A stretch of DNA of 64,000 nt from the NCBI GenBank assembly GCA_019695175.1, contig JAIBAM010000011.1, forward strand, positions 1 to 64,000, written 5' to 3'. Positions 42,679-51,726 of the stretch are shown here, in pieces. This DNA comes from Bdellovibrionales bacterium (GTDB taxonomy: Bacteria > Bdellovibrionota > Bdellovibrionia > Bdellovibrionales > UBA1609). Position numbers and translations under genes: made by a program. A model generated the notes under the pieces. That model saw nothing but the letters and a program-made list of their open reading frames with translations. It searched no databases and had not been told where the DNA came from. How positions within the stretch are numbered: position 1 is the first letter of the stretch; each line of letters begins with the position of its first letter.

Positions 42679-43728
42679 TTATCGACTTTTGCACCATTGG
42701 ACTAACTGGGTGAATGTTTTAGACAAGGAGTATGTCCCTAATTTGCAAATTGCATGTGCCAGGACACCATCTTTAGATTTCAGGTTGCCACTTTTAATCA
42801 TGTCCAAAAATTGTTGAGCAGCCTCCTGTTGAGCGCCTATTTTGGTAATTGCCGTTAAAATAAGTTCGTCACCGTGGCTCCGAATACTCTCTGAAACTCC
42901 ATCCATTCTCTTCAGGATGACGGGAATTGTCGTTTTAGACTGTGGCCCTATTTCTCCAAGTGCAACGATAATTCCATAAGGATCTTTCACTGCTGGAAAT
43001 TTTAAATTAGTCTCCGTTTTATTGAGCAGGCTAACCAGCTCCGAAATTAAATCCGTCCTGCCATCTTTAATAAGAAGAATGTTCGTTCCGATTTCAACAC
43101 CTTTATAACTCTGCTCTAAAGCGATTAAAAAAGCTTTCCTCAATTGGGCCTGTGGAACTTCGTGATGATTTACGGCTAATGCAATTAAAAACACAGCTGC
43201 CGATACACGCTTTTCTTTCATAGAATTATTTTCGGGGGTATTAATGACTTGCACTAATTTTTGAATCGACTTCTCAGAGCCAAAATAAGCTTTAACGAAA
43301 TATGAGGTCTCAGCTAATTGCAGTTCATTATTCCACTGAACTTGGATGGATTCACTTAGGGACTCGATCGTTTCAGAACTTGGACCTTCTAAGGCAAATT
43401 TAGGGTTCAATCCTTTATTCACGAATACAATGTCATTGATATTTAAGCGAGGGCGAGGGATTAAATTCAAAGAAACAGAAATTGTTTGCCCAATCATTTT
43501 TTCAGCATTTGTTTCGAGGCATCCCATTTGAGTTGTTGAGCCAAATGTTTTTTTAAGGGTTACCCACGCTTGCATGGCATTAAGGTCACTTTTTGTAACT
43601 TGACCCATAATTATACAACGAGGTTCTGCTTTCTCGGTACCACCTCCAGGCATGTTACCAAAGGCATTGGATTTTAAAATCAGTAGAATTACTATCGCAA
43701 ATAGTTTCAGTTTGCCACCCATACTCAA
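42679..43728 (-). CDS. Secreted protein with HEAT-like repeats
   Basis: A 349-residue protein with signal peptide (KLFAIVILLILKSNAFG). A strand-rich N-terminal part (about 30-130) has two Cys (PRCIIMGQV, MGCLETNA). The C-terminal part is an all-helical array (about 150-345) whose spaced helices (VSAAVFLIALAVNHHEV, IIVALGEIGPQSKTTIPVILKRM, ELILTAITKIGAQ) resemble HEAT/ARM repeats, suggesting protein binding. No family is recognised. It precedes two more exported protein genes on other parts of the region. Confidence 0.7.
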   Translation of the reverse strand: MSMGGKLKLFAIVILLILKSNAFGNMPGGGTEKAEPRCIIMGQVTKSDLNAMQAWVTLKKTFGSTTQMGCLETNAEKMIGQTISVSLNLIPRPRLNINDIVFVNKGLNPKFALEGPSSETIESLSESIQVQWNNELQLAETSYFVKAYFGSEKSIQKLVQVINTPENNSMKEKRVSAAVFLIALAVNHHEVPQAQLRKAFLIALEQSYKGVEIGTNILLIKDGRTDLISELVSLLNKTETNLKFPAVKDPYGIIVALGEIGPQSKTTIPVILKRMDGVSESIRSHGDELILTAITKIGAQQEAAQQFLDMIKSGNLKSKDGVLAHAICKLGTYSLSKTFTQLVQWCKSR

Positions 43729-43893
43729 TTAAATCTCGACAAGAGGGGGTGGTCAATTAGATTACTTTGTAGAGCGGTGAAAATCGTCACGAGACTGCTT
43801 TTTCATGATCTCATCGGAATTTCAAGACCAGGATTTGAAAAATGACGCCAGCAAAACTGTGCACCTTTCTTTTTTCAATCAAGGAATTTTTGG

Positions 43894-44448
43894 TCAAAGC
43901 ATCTTATTGTTAACATGGCCATCTTGTAAACAACGGGTTTTTTCCGGATTTAGCTTTTTAGATTCTAGCCAAGCTTTGATCTGGGATTTAACCACAGCTG
44001 GATATTCACCACATTTAAAGTTTTTAGATGCCAGGAAAAGTTGCGGCGTTTTATCAAATTTTCCTTGATAGACAAAATGCACTATCGCCATCGCAGATTT
44101 TTTTTCTTTAGAATTGGCCCAATAGAATCCCTTCTCGTCACAACTGTGATGTCTACAAGCGGTCAAAACGATCGAATCTTCATTGGGAGAAATGATGTCA
44201 TCCGGTGGGCCACTTAGCACGGTTATTAAGGCCTCATCCAAACGGCTCTTTTGACGTTTTTTTCCAAATCCAAAATCTTCGCTAAATTTAGGCAACTCGG
44301 CTTTCAAAAAATTGAGTTTCTTCAGTTCCCAAATCACCGAGTTCGTATTTTTTCCCTTGGAAGATCCTACCCATTCCCAGCTGGTTTGCGCGTAAGACAA
44401 AACATTAAAAAGAAAAAATGAATAAAACCGCAGAAAATAATATCCCAT
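43894..44448 (-). CDS. Exported protein of unknown function
   Basis: A 184-residue protein with signal sequence (MGYYFLRFYSFFLFNVLSYAQ) and a mature domain containing four Cys (TACRHHSCDEKGFYW, NFKCGEYP, TRCLQDG). The pattern suggests a small disulfide-bonded periplasmic or secreted domain. Family not recognised. Near other secreted protein genes. Confidence 0.65.
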   Translation of the reverse strand: MGYYFLRFYSFFLFNVLSYAQTSWEWVGSSKGKNTNSVIWELKKLNFLKAELPKFSEDFGFGKKRQKSRLDEALITVLSGPPDDIISPNEDSIVLTACRHHSCDEKGFYWANSKEKKSAMAIVHFVYQGKFDKTPQLFLASKNFKCGEYPAVVKSQIKAWLESKKLNPEKTRCLQDGHVNNKML

Positions 44449-44541
44449 GCTTCGACTAAATCACGATATTAAAAACCGATCAACAGAATAAGCCCAACTG
44501 TGTGTCGTTAAATCATAGAGGTAATGGTTTAGACTCTTCAT

Positions 44542-44862
44542 TTATCTATAAATCGGTGTGGCCTTCATTTCGCAGCTACCTTTGACACACGTAACATTCC
44601 ACTTCTTTTTGTCATGTACACAATCACAGCGTCCACCCTTGTACGTCACACAATTTGCTTTAATAAGAGCAATAATTTCCTTCTGATATTTCCGATTAAC
44701 CGCCTTACCATGACTGCAACAGTGTGCACAGTCGTTCTCTAGGGCGATGCAATCACTATTTTCTTTTCTGAGCAAGAAAGAATTTTTTTTGGAGTCTCGA
44801 TCGATTCCACCTTGGGAGAAGAACGTAGGGATGATGAAAAAACAAAGATGGCGAAAATACAT
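44542..44862 (-). CDS. Small secreted Cys-rich protein
   Basis: A 106-residue protein with a short hydrophobic N-terminus (MYFRHLCFFIIPTFFSQG) and eight further Cys (SDCIALENDCAHCCSHG, ANCVTY, RCDCVHD, TCVKGSC). The DCxHCCSHGK part and the CDCVHDKKKWNVTCVKGSC part resemble the layout of the 76-residue protein at 60753 (CxxxSDCRCQ...WTCNLKTNRCDQC). Likely an exported disulfide-stabilised peptide. Function unknown. Confidence 0.6.
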   Translation of the reverse strand: MYFRHLCFFIIPTFFSQGGIDRDSKKNSFLLRKENSDCIALENDCAHCCSHGKAVNRKYQKEIIALIKANCVTYKGGRCDCVHDKKKWNVTCVKGSCEMKATPIYR

Positions 44863-45501
44863 TATGACAGAATTATTTTGTTTGTATTCATCACTTTGTA
44901 TGCATCACTCAAATTGTCTTGTTAGGTTGCTTGTCGGTCAACATGGGAATCGTTGTGTGGCGCCGAATCACTGATGGAGTTTTCTTAAGGAAACTTGGAT
45001 GGGACCTTCTGATATTCCGCTTAAACAAACTGTCCACTTTTCTTAGGGAACTCCACATACACTCCACGATCCCTATCTTCGTTGTTTGCCAGAAACAATT
45101 ATAAAAATTAATATCAATTCTTAGCGAGGTTCCTTATTAAGGGTTTGTTTTTGTAGACATAATATTTTTTATTTATTGTTCAGTTCTTAATTTATACTTT
45201 TTACAATTTCTCTTCATTTATTTACTTTCACTAAATCTTCTTTAAAGATATCAGCAAGGCTCTGGTGTTTGGAAATAATGAATAATAACTGATCCTTGAG
45301 TTCTATTGGGAGATCATGCCTTAGATGCTACAGTCTACAAACTTCTTAAGTCGTTGCTGGTAGGTTATCAATTGGCGAACTATTTTTTTTCTTATGGATG
45401 GAGAGACTGCTTCACTTAAGAAGTTTTAGTTTAATTTAGTAGATCTGGTGGTCCTATTAAGAGGTGTCCTGACCAATACACAGAGAGGACGAGGGGGATA
45501 G
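44863..45501. other. Intergenic region, nothing recognised
   Basis: About 640 bases. Short open frames around 44919-45104 have no ribosome-binding site or known motif. The region 45120-45300 is AT-rich. It may contain decayed mobile DNA, but I cannot identify it. Confidence 0.35.
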
Positions 45502-46794
45502 ATGATTCGTTTTTCTTTTATTTTTTTTTACTATTTAAGTATTTCCAGTTCCTTGGCTCACTCTTCCTCTATAGAGGAGCAACAGATTCCCATTCTCCAA
45601 TTTACTTCATCTGATTATGGGATAAAAATTCTCACTGCAGGAGAGAGACTGCAGCATTGGATTAAAATAATAAATGATAAACGGCAGGAACAAAATATAG
45701 CTCCGCTCGTCCTTTATAAGGGAGGGGGAGGCTCTCCCATTTTTAATTATGATAGCCCGTATTATCTTGGCCCCTTGCTTATTATGTCAAAACTCGATCT
45801 TCTCAAGAAAGAAATGCCTCAAGCAATGCTGGACATTTTATTTTCTAAAAGTGAACTGCTTCCCATTATTCCTGAAGGACTTAGCGACGAAAAATTCACC
45901 TCCCTCGCTCATTCCTTTAAAAGAATATATTTAGAGGTTATCGAGTGGCAAGATGTGGAAGTCAATTATGCCGCTTACAAAATGAGAGCGAATCGCGATG
46001 TTCGTCCTTACTATCAACTTCTTAAATTGAATTCTTTGGAAGCGAAAATGGCTGAATTTAATAAGATGACTGAAAACAAACTTGGCTGGTTATCAGCTGC
46101 CGATCAACGCACCATTGAAAAATCACTTTTAGGAATGTGTTTGGCAACCAATGTTCTCAATGAAGCTTGTGAAGCTGAGTTGGATGAAGCTATCCGAAAC
46201 AAAAACATTGAGAAAATGTACCATCAATATATTGACTTAGCAAAATATTGGGTGAATTTTCCATTTAAAATTTCACCATCAAAAAGAAATACTCGTATTC
46301 ATTTAGATATTGTAAATAAACAAATTATCGTGCCATTTTTTGATCCCAAAGATGAAGTCAGAGAAAAGTTTTCCACAGAGGATCCAGACCAACTGGATCG
46401 CCACGTGGAACAGGCAAGAAATTTCATAAAAGAAAATATTGAGTTAGAATTTAAGTTAGAGGGCTGGCAAGTTCTTATTCAATTCACAGACAATAATGAG
46501 ACGGCCGCTGCGAAACTTCAATTTGTAGAAGGGTCTTATGCAGCTACCGAAAATGCATCCGTTATAAAAATGGGAAAATTGGAGTCATTTGATGATAACT
46601 TCTCTAAGTGGAGTATCACCCATGAATTTGGCCATGTTCTTGGATTCGAAGATTGTTACTTGCGGTTTATTGATAGAGAAAATCCAAACCAATTGGTTTA
46701 TTATTCGATTGACCCACAAAATCTCATGTGTGCTGTTGGGGGAAAATTTAATAAAACTATGTTGAACGAAATTATTTCGGTGTACGCGAAATAA
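45502..46794 (+). CDS. Secreted metzincin-like metalloprotease
   Basis: A 430-residue protein with signal peptide (FIFFYYLSISSSLAHS) and a long helical middle. The C-terminal peptidase domain carries HEFGHVLGFED at residues 374-384 (HExxHxxGxxD, the metzincin zinc signature), followed by a probable Met-turn in DPQNLMCAVGG. Three Cys near the zinc site and middle may form disulfides (GMCLAT, NEACEAE, FEDCYL, NLMCAV). GAGGGGGATAG precedes the ATG. It probably degrades proteins outside the cell or in prey. Not related by sequence to the HEMGH protease at 39798. Confidence 0.8.
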   Translation: MIRFSFIFFYYLSISSSLAHSSSIEEQQIPILQFTSSDYGIKILTAGERLQHWIKIINDKRQEQNIAPLVLYKGGGGSPIFNYDSPYYLGPLLIMSKLDLLKKEMPQAMLDILFSKSELLPIIPEGLSDEKFTSLAHSFKRIYLEVIEWQDVEVNYAAYKMRANRDVRPYYQLLKLNSLEAKMAEFNKMTENKLGWLSAADQRTIEKSLLGMCLATNVLNEACEAELDEAIRNKNIEKMYHQYIDLAKYWVNFPFKISPSKRNTRIHLDIVNKQIIVPFFDPKDEVREKFSTEDPDQLDRHVEQARNFIKENIELEFKLEGWQVLIQFTDNNETAAAKLQFVEGSYAATENASVIKMGKLESFDDNFSKWSITHEFGHVLGFEDCYLRFIDRENPNQLVYYSIDPQNLMCAVGGKFNKTMLNEIISVYAK

Positions 46795-47259
46795 TTTGCA
46801 GGAGATTACGATGTGATCTGAAAGATGGAATCTTACTCAAGGTACCATTTCTTTTGCTCACCAATTCGTGAAGAAAAGAAACGCACGGAATGAATTCTTA
46901 CAGAACCAAAAAAATCTAAATAAATGAAAATCTTTAAAAGGCATAAGAAAGAAATTCTATTTTGCCTTTAAACATAAATAAAACATCAGCCGCTATTGCC
47001 GGCAAATGAATGGATATGACAATACATGTACCAAATTTTACCTGGTAACGTTCTTAATTTGGTCGAACCATCCTATTGATTTGCTCAAATCATTTTTAAT
47101 TCTCTAGGCAATGGCATCTTGATTGCAAAGTATAAATTAATATTATTTGTACACTCTTGTAAAAAGTGAGTTTAAAAAATTGAATTTAAATAATATCGAA
47201 TAAATAAAATATAAAATATAAAATAATAGAGTGTAAGGTTGATAAGTAAGGATGGAAAA
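46795..47259. other. Intergenic AT-rich region
   Basis: About 460 bases without a gene. A 15-base match (TTTTGCTCACCAATT) to 42229-42243 lies at 46852-46866. The part next to the OmpA lipoprotein gene is extremely AT-rich and likely its promoter. Confidence 0.4.
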
Positions 47260-48633
47260 ATGAAAAACATAAAAAAAATAAATATTAGCAGATTCCTAGC
47301 CATATTTGTTACTGTAGTCTTTTTTTTGGGTTGCAAATCAGCTCCTAAAGGTGAAATTTCGAGTTCTGCAAATCCCCGCGATGAAATAGAAAGACTCTCC
47401 TATGATTTAAAAAAAGCACAAGAGAGAAATGTAGATGTTTTGGCTCGAAACGAGTATTTGAAATCAAAAAAATTTCTTGAGAAAGCAAAAGATCACCTGA
47501 CAGAAGGAAAGGCTCAAGAAAAAATAATCGATGATCTGCGGTTTGGAAGAGATTTTTTGAAAAAAGCCTTTGCAAAATCTGAGAGAAATCAAGGCAAAGT
47601 CCCAGGTCTGTTTGAGGCGCGGCAAAGTGCGATAAAGGCAGGGGCTTCTCAATCCTCAGAACTCAGAAAAGAATGGACTGGTTTGGATGAGGATGTTGCT
47701 GCAGATGCCAAGGATATCGATAATGTTAGTATCGATACTTTAAATTTGTATCAGGCCCGGTATGTAGAGCTTGAGAAGCAAGCTGTCATTGAGTCGCAAC
47801 TTGGAAAAGTAAAATCACAGGTTAAGGGTGCGCTCAGTGATGGTGCTAAAAAGAAAGCTCCTCAAACGCTTCGTCAAACAGAGCTTAGTTTAATAAATGC
47901 GGAAAGTTTAATTGGTTCTAATTTAAAAAATCCGTCTGAGTTTAGTCCGTCTGTGGTTCAAGCCAAAAATGACGCACAATTTTTGTCAGAGATTATGGAG
48001 ACCATAAAACAAAATGGAAAGTCGCTTTCGGAAGCTGCAGCCATTAAAATGGTTTTACAAAAAAGACAAATTTCAGATATGGATAAAAGTCTTTCCGTTG
48101 CAGAAGGAACTATTAATGAAGCCGTGTCACGTCTCAATGAAAAAAATAAAAACTTACAGCAAAAGGAAGTGGATCTTGATAGATCGCAAGCGAGCGTGGC
48201 CCTACAGAGTGTTTTGGAAAAATCAAGACAACAGTTTTCACCCGATGAAGCTGAGACTTATCAACAGGGAAAGAATCTGTTGATTCGTTTAAAAGCAATG
48301 AACTTTAAAATCGGTGGTTATGAGCTTCCTGAACACTCATTGGTGTTACTTAACAAGGTTTCTGAAGTAGCCAAAGAACTGAATGCAAAAGAGCTTAAAG
48401 TGGAAGGACATACGGATTCCGTTGGGTCCTCAAAAAGGAACCAATGGCTTTCTGAAAAAAGAGCTAATGCCGTAGCGACTTATTTTAAAGTGAATGGTTT
48501 TGAAGATACGGAGGTGGTGTCAGAAGGTCATGGTTTTGAAAATCCGATTGCAACAAATAAATCAAAAGAGGGTAGATCCCAAAATCGTCGTGTTGATATC
48601 ATAATCACTCCTAAAGAAGCTAAGGTTCAATGA
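47260..48633 (+). CDS. OmpA-family lipoprotein with coiled-coil region
   Basis: A protein of about 457 residues from ATG 47260 (an in-frame TTG lies 21 bases earlier), with GGATGGA just upstream. The signal has lipobox FFLGC. The next 300 residues are mostly charged helix and coiled coil, the first part like DUF4398 (ARNEYLKSKKFLEKAKDHL). The C-terminal OmpA domain (about 340-455) has the peptidoglycan-binding signature LKVEGHTDSVGS...NQWLSEKRANAVATYF and NRRVDIII. It should tether the outer membrane to peptidoglycan. Confidence 0.9.
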   Translation: MKNIKKINISRFLAIFVTVVFFLGCKSAPKGEISSSANPRDEIERLSYDLKKAQERNVDVLARNEYLKSKKFLEKAKDHLTEGKAQEKIIDDLRFGRDFLKKAFAKSERNQGKVPGLFEARQSAIKAGASQSSELRKEWTGLDEDVAADAKDIDNVSIDTLNLYQARYVELEKQAVIESQLGKVKSQVKGALSDGAKKKAPQTLRQTELSLINAESLIGSNLKNPSEFSPSVVQAKNDAQFLSEIMETIKQNGKSLSEAAAIKMVLQKRQISDMDKSLSVAEGTINEAVSRLNEKNKNLQQKEVDLDRSQASVALQSVLEKSRQQFSPDEAETYQQGKNLLIRLKAMNFKIGGYELPEHSLVLLNKVSEVAKELNAKELKVEGHTDSVGSSKRNQWLSEKRANAVATYFKVNGFEDTEVVSEGHGFENPIATNKSKEGRSQNRRVDIIITPKEAKVQ

Positions 48634-48903
48634 TTCAATAGAAAATTATAACTTTACTTTTCATTTTTTTAAGCTTGAAATTTGAGTCTATAAATTAGGG
48701 GTAGCGTTTGAGTTAATCCAACACAAAGAAATATCTTAGATCTTTTGGACAGTGATCAAAAATGTAGGTTTTGTGGGTTAAGCCTTTGGGTGCGTGAAAC
48801 ACATAAGGTAAAGACACGCTCTAAAAGTTTGAATTTGTCGGTGTCTAGATCAGGCAAACTTGTTCGTTTTGAGTCTATTTGCCAGCCCAAATCGATCTCG
48901 TTC

Positions 48904-51048
48904 CTAAAACTGAATTTGTGCCCCAATACCCGTACTTTTCTCTGTGATCATCAATCCTGCAGACCAGTACCACGAAGGACCGTACATCAGGCTCACTTCA
49001 AACTCAGAGTCACGCTCACCACCCCAGTGGGGGCGCCAAGTAAATTCTGCATTGGAATAGAAGTATTTTGTCCATTGAAATCGTTTTTCCAAATCCAATC
49101 TTATTCGACCTTCGTGATTAACTGATAGAGACGTTTTGATTAACATGGGGAGTTTATAGCCTAAACCAAAAGTTGCAAACCCTTCTTCGTGGTAAAGTGT
49201 TCCACCACCGAAAACATTAAAAAAATTTGAGAACCATCGGCGATAAATTAAATCACCTTCGGTCTTCCAGGTGTTATTAATAGTGAAATTTTTCTCGTTT
49301 AAATTCGCGGCTTCGAAATTGAAATCAATTTCATCCAAAGAACGCATCAATCTAAATTGAGCTTTCGCATGATTTGTGGCTGTTTCCAAAAGAGTGTGAG
49401 TGTAAAAGTGATCATGTAAATGGGGATCTAGCTTATCAAGCATCGTCATTTCATCGTTTAAATAAAAATTATTGTATCTTATCACTCGTGCCATTCCTGT
49501 TTTCATATGATAAAGATTGTGGCAATGAAGCATCCATTGTCCGGGTTCGTTGGCATAAAATTCAATCTTTCTTGTTCCATGTGGAGGAACATCAACTGTA
49601 TGTTTGAGTGGAGATTGATCCCCTTGGCTGTTAATTACACGAAAGAAATGTCCATGGAGGTGCATCGGATGATGCATCATTGTCTTGTTTTGAAAAATAA
49701 AGCGAACGATTTCTCCTTGGTTAATAAAGAGCAGACGATCTCTTTGAATCGGTTGCCCATTTATGTTCCAAACGTAGCGTTCCATGTCTCCGTTTAAGAC
49801 AAGTTTTATTTCATGTATTTTGGCCTCTTTAGGGAGTGTTGTTGAATGGATTGCTGTCAGGGCTTCCACGTCTAGGGTTTCGAGTTTCTGGACCGTAGTA
49901 TCATGGTGATCATGATCACCATGGTGAGAATTAGTCACCTCTTGTTGTTTAGAGTTTGAATTCTGCACTACTGGTTTATGAGCTTCACTGTGTTCATGAG
50001 CTTCAGTGTGTTGTGGGTGATTCATAGATGAATACATCTTGGGTTGAGATTTGGTGGGAGCAAAAACTTTTTCTCCACTACCAATCCAAGTTGATGCAAA
50101 GCCAGTGACATCTTGGGCCGTAGCTCGAATTTCGTAGTTTTTGTAGTCTGGAACTTTAAAAAGCACATCATAGGTTTCCGCCATTGCCATGAATATTTCG
50201 TTGGTTTCTGTCGGTTTTACGTCAACTCCATCTGCCGAAATGACGGTCATGGGAACACCCATGGAAACATAAAAGTAGCTTGAAGCAGCGGCATTGATAA
50301 TTCGGAGTCGAATCTTTTCTCCCGGTTGGGCGATGAGAAGTTGTGAGTCACTTCTTCCGTTGATTAAAAAGGCGTCGTATCCAACATCAGATAAATCCAT
50401 TCCCCCCATTCGTGACCATTCATTTGAAAGGTGTGATAAGAGCCCTCCAGCCCTAAGAGCTCCGAGATAAGAACGCAAAGAATTTTTTTTGTATAAATAA
50501 AAATCACCATCTTTTCTTAAATGGCTCATGATCTGATCGGCATTTTCATCTGACCAGTCGCTTAATACAAGAACCGCCTCTTTGTCGTAGTTCATCAATT
50601 TCTTTTTTGGATGAATTATAAAAGCTCCGTAAACACCTTTTTGTTCTTGAACAGCGGTGTGTGAGTGATACCAGTAGGTACCACTTTGGCGGATCCTGAA
50701 TTTGAAGACACGCTGCTTTCCTGGAAAAATAGGGGGAGTGTTCACATAGGCAACGCCATCCTCGACTGGAGGAAGTAGAATACCATGCCAGTGAACTGAA
50801 ACTTCTTCTTTGGAAAGCTGATTGCGAACCGTAATTTCAGCATCATCACCTTCAGTGAATTCAAGAGTTGGAGCCGGAATTCCTCCGTTGACTGTCAGAG
50901 CAAAATCCACCATTTTTTTTCCACTCATATTAAGTCGTTTGTTTTCAATAATCAGTTCGTAACGAACAGTTTTGGCAAAACTTGCCGAAGAAATTCCTAG
51001 AGTTAATATAAATAATAATTGATGATAAAAATTCATATAAGTTTTCAA
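48904..51048 (-). CDS. Multicopper oxidase fused to CopB-like outer-membrane domain
   Basis: A 714-residue exported protein. A signal peptide (LGISSASFA) is followed by three cupredoxin domains with all copper motifs: HWHG (about 86), WYHSHTAVQ (about 126), HPMHLHGHFF (about 473) and HCHNLYHMKTGM (about 521, type 1 site). A His/Glu-rich Met-containing loop (about 345-405) may bind copper. After about residue 540 comes a domain with alternating aromatic strands and a final Phe (IGAQIQF) that resembles the CopB/PcoB copper-resistance barrel, normally a separate protein. It oxidises Cu(I). Starts three bases after the regulator stop. Confidence 0.85.
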   Translation of the reverse strand: MKTYMNFYHQLLFILTLGISSASFAKTVRYELIIENKRLNMSGKKMVDFALTVNGGIPAPTLEFTEGDDAEITVRNQLSKEEVSVHWHGILLPPVEDGVAYVNTPPIFPGKQRVFKFRIRQSGTYWYHSHTAVQEQKGVYGAFIIHPKKKLMNYDKEAVLVLSDWSDENADQIMSHLRKDGDFYLYKKNSLRSYLGALRAGGLLSHLSNEWSRMGGMDLSDVGYDAFLINGRSDSQLLIAQPGEKIRLRIINAAASSYFYVSMGVPMTVISADGVDVKPTETNEIFMAMAETYDVLFKVPDYKNYEIRATAQDVTGFASTWIGSGEKVFAPTKSQPKMYSSMNHPQHTEAHEHSEAHKPVVQNSNSKQQEVTNSHHGDHDHHDTTVQKLETLDVEALTAIHSTTLPKEAKIHEIKLVLNGDMERYVWNINGQPIQRDRLLFINQGEIVRFIFQNKTMMHHPMHLHGHFFRVINSQGDQSPLKHTVDVPPHGTRKIEFYANEPGQWMLHCHNLYHMKTGMARVIRYNNFYLNDEMTMLDKLDPHLHDHFYTHTLLETATNHAKAQFRLMRSLDEIDFNFEAANLNEKNFTINNTWKTEGDLIYRRWFSNFFNVFGGGTLYHEEGFATFGLGYKLPMLIKTSLSVNHEGRIRLDLEKRFQWTKYFYSNAEFTWRPHWGGERDSEFEVSLMYGPSWYWSAGLMITEKSTGIGAQIQF

Positions 51049-51051
51049 CTC

Positions 51052-51477
51052 CTATTCATGAGCTAAATTTTCTAATATAGGACATTCAGGACGATTGTCT
51101 CCATGGCAGTTTTTAGTCAGATGAAGAAGTGTATCTCGCATCTCTTCCAATTCTTTGATTTTCTGATCTAAGGCACTGATATGGGATTTTGCCATAGCTT
51201 TAACCTCAGCGCTTGTTCTCGAACGGTTTCTCCAGAGACTTATAAGTCTTTTTATTTCTTTCATTGAAAACCCAAGATTTCGAGCTCGTCTTACAAAAGT
51301 GAGAAGATGAATATCATTTTTAGAATACAAGCGATATCCTGAATCTGTTCGATTTACTTTTGGAACAACACCAATGGATTCATAGTGCCGAATGAGTTTT
51401 GCATTCACACCAGAGGCTTTGGCGGCTTCACCTATATTCAAAAAGTTACTTAAAAAGTGATTCATGTCTTTTTTCAT
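51052..51477 (-). CDS. cueR: MerR-family copper regulator, CueR-like
   Basis: A 141-residue regulator with the MerR winged helix (LNIGEAAKASGVNAKLIRHYESIGVVPKVNRTDSGYRLY), a coiled-coil dimerisation helix and a C-terminal metal loop CHGDNRPECPI, two Cys separated by seven residues as in CueR-type sensors of monovalent copper, silver or gold. Met 5 (MNHFL) is a possible later start. It controls itself with the oxidase on one strand and probably the ATPase on the other, through promoters with 19-bp spacers. Confidence 0.9.
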   Translation of the reverse strand: MKKDMNHFLSNFLNIGEAAKASGVNAKLIRHYESIGVVPKVNRTDSGYRLYSKNDIHLLTFVRRARNLGFSMKEIKRLISLWRNRSRTSAEVKAMAKSHISALDQKIKELEEMRDTLLHLTKNCHGDNRPECPILENLAHE

Positions 51478-51483
51478 GAGAAA

Positions 51484-51514
51484 ACTATAAACATTCCAAT
51501 AGTTGGAAGGTCAA
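51484..51514 (-). promoter_or_regulatory. MerR-type promoter of cueR-oxidase operon
   Basis: On the minus strand: TTGACC (-35, 51514-51509), 19-base spacer, TATAGT (-10, 51489-51484). The spacer contains the palindrome TTCCAACTATTGGAA. A 19-base spacer is the hallmark of promoters that MerR proteins untwist to activate. The same TTGACCTTCCAA core occurs in the divergent promoter. Confidence 0.8.
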
Positions 51515-51609
51515 GTTGATAAAGACCTGCGTCAGATGTTTAGAGATTGCTTGCAGCCTTAGTATCTCTAAATAGACACTAAAGGTCACAAAAATATTTA
51601 AAATACCTA

Positions 51610-51640
51610 TTGACCTTCCAATGATAGGAAGGAGCAAAAT
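51610..51640 (+). promoter_or_regulatory. MerR-type promoter of the copper ATPase
   Basis: TTGACC (51610-51615), a 19-base spacer and CAAAAT (51635-51640). The palindrome CCTTCC-N7-GGAAGG at 51614-51632 lies across the -35 and spacer. It matches the element on the other side of the intergenic region, so one CueR-like protein probably drives both. Confidence 0.75.
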
Positions 51641-51726
51641 CCTAGAATGAGCATCTTAGGTACTGCATTTTTGATTGAGCGGGAATCAAAGAGGTAATTT
51701 ATATTCACTTCTTGAAAGGGTTCGAA

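Noticed and set aside
42413-42817. 134-codon plus-strand frame
   Set aside because: Overlaps the 3' end of the secreted HEAT-like gene, composition is unlike neighbours, no ribosome-binding site.
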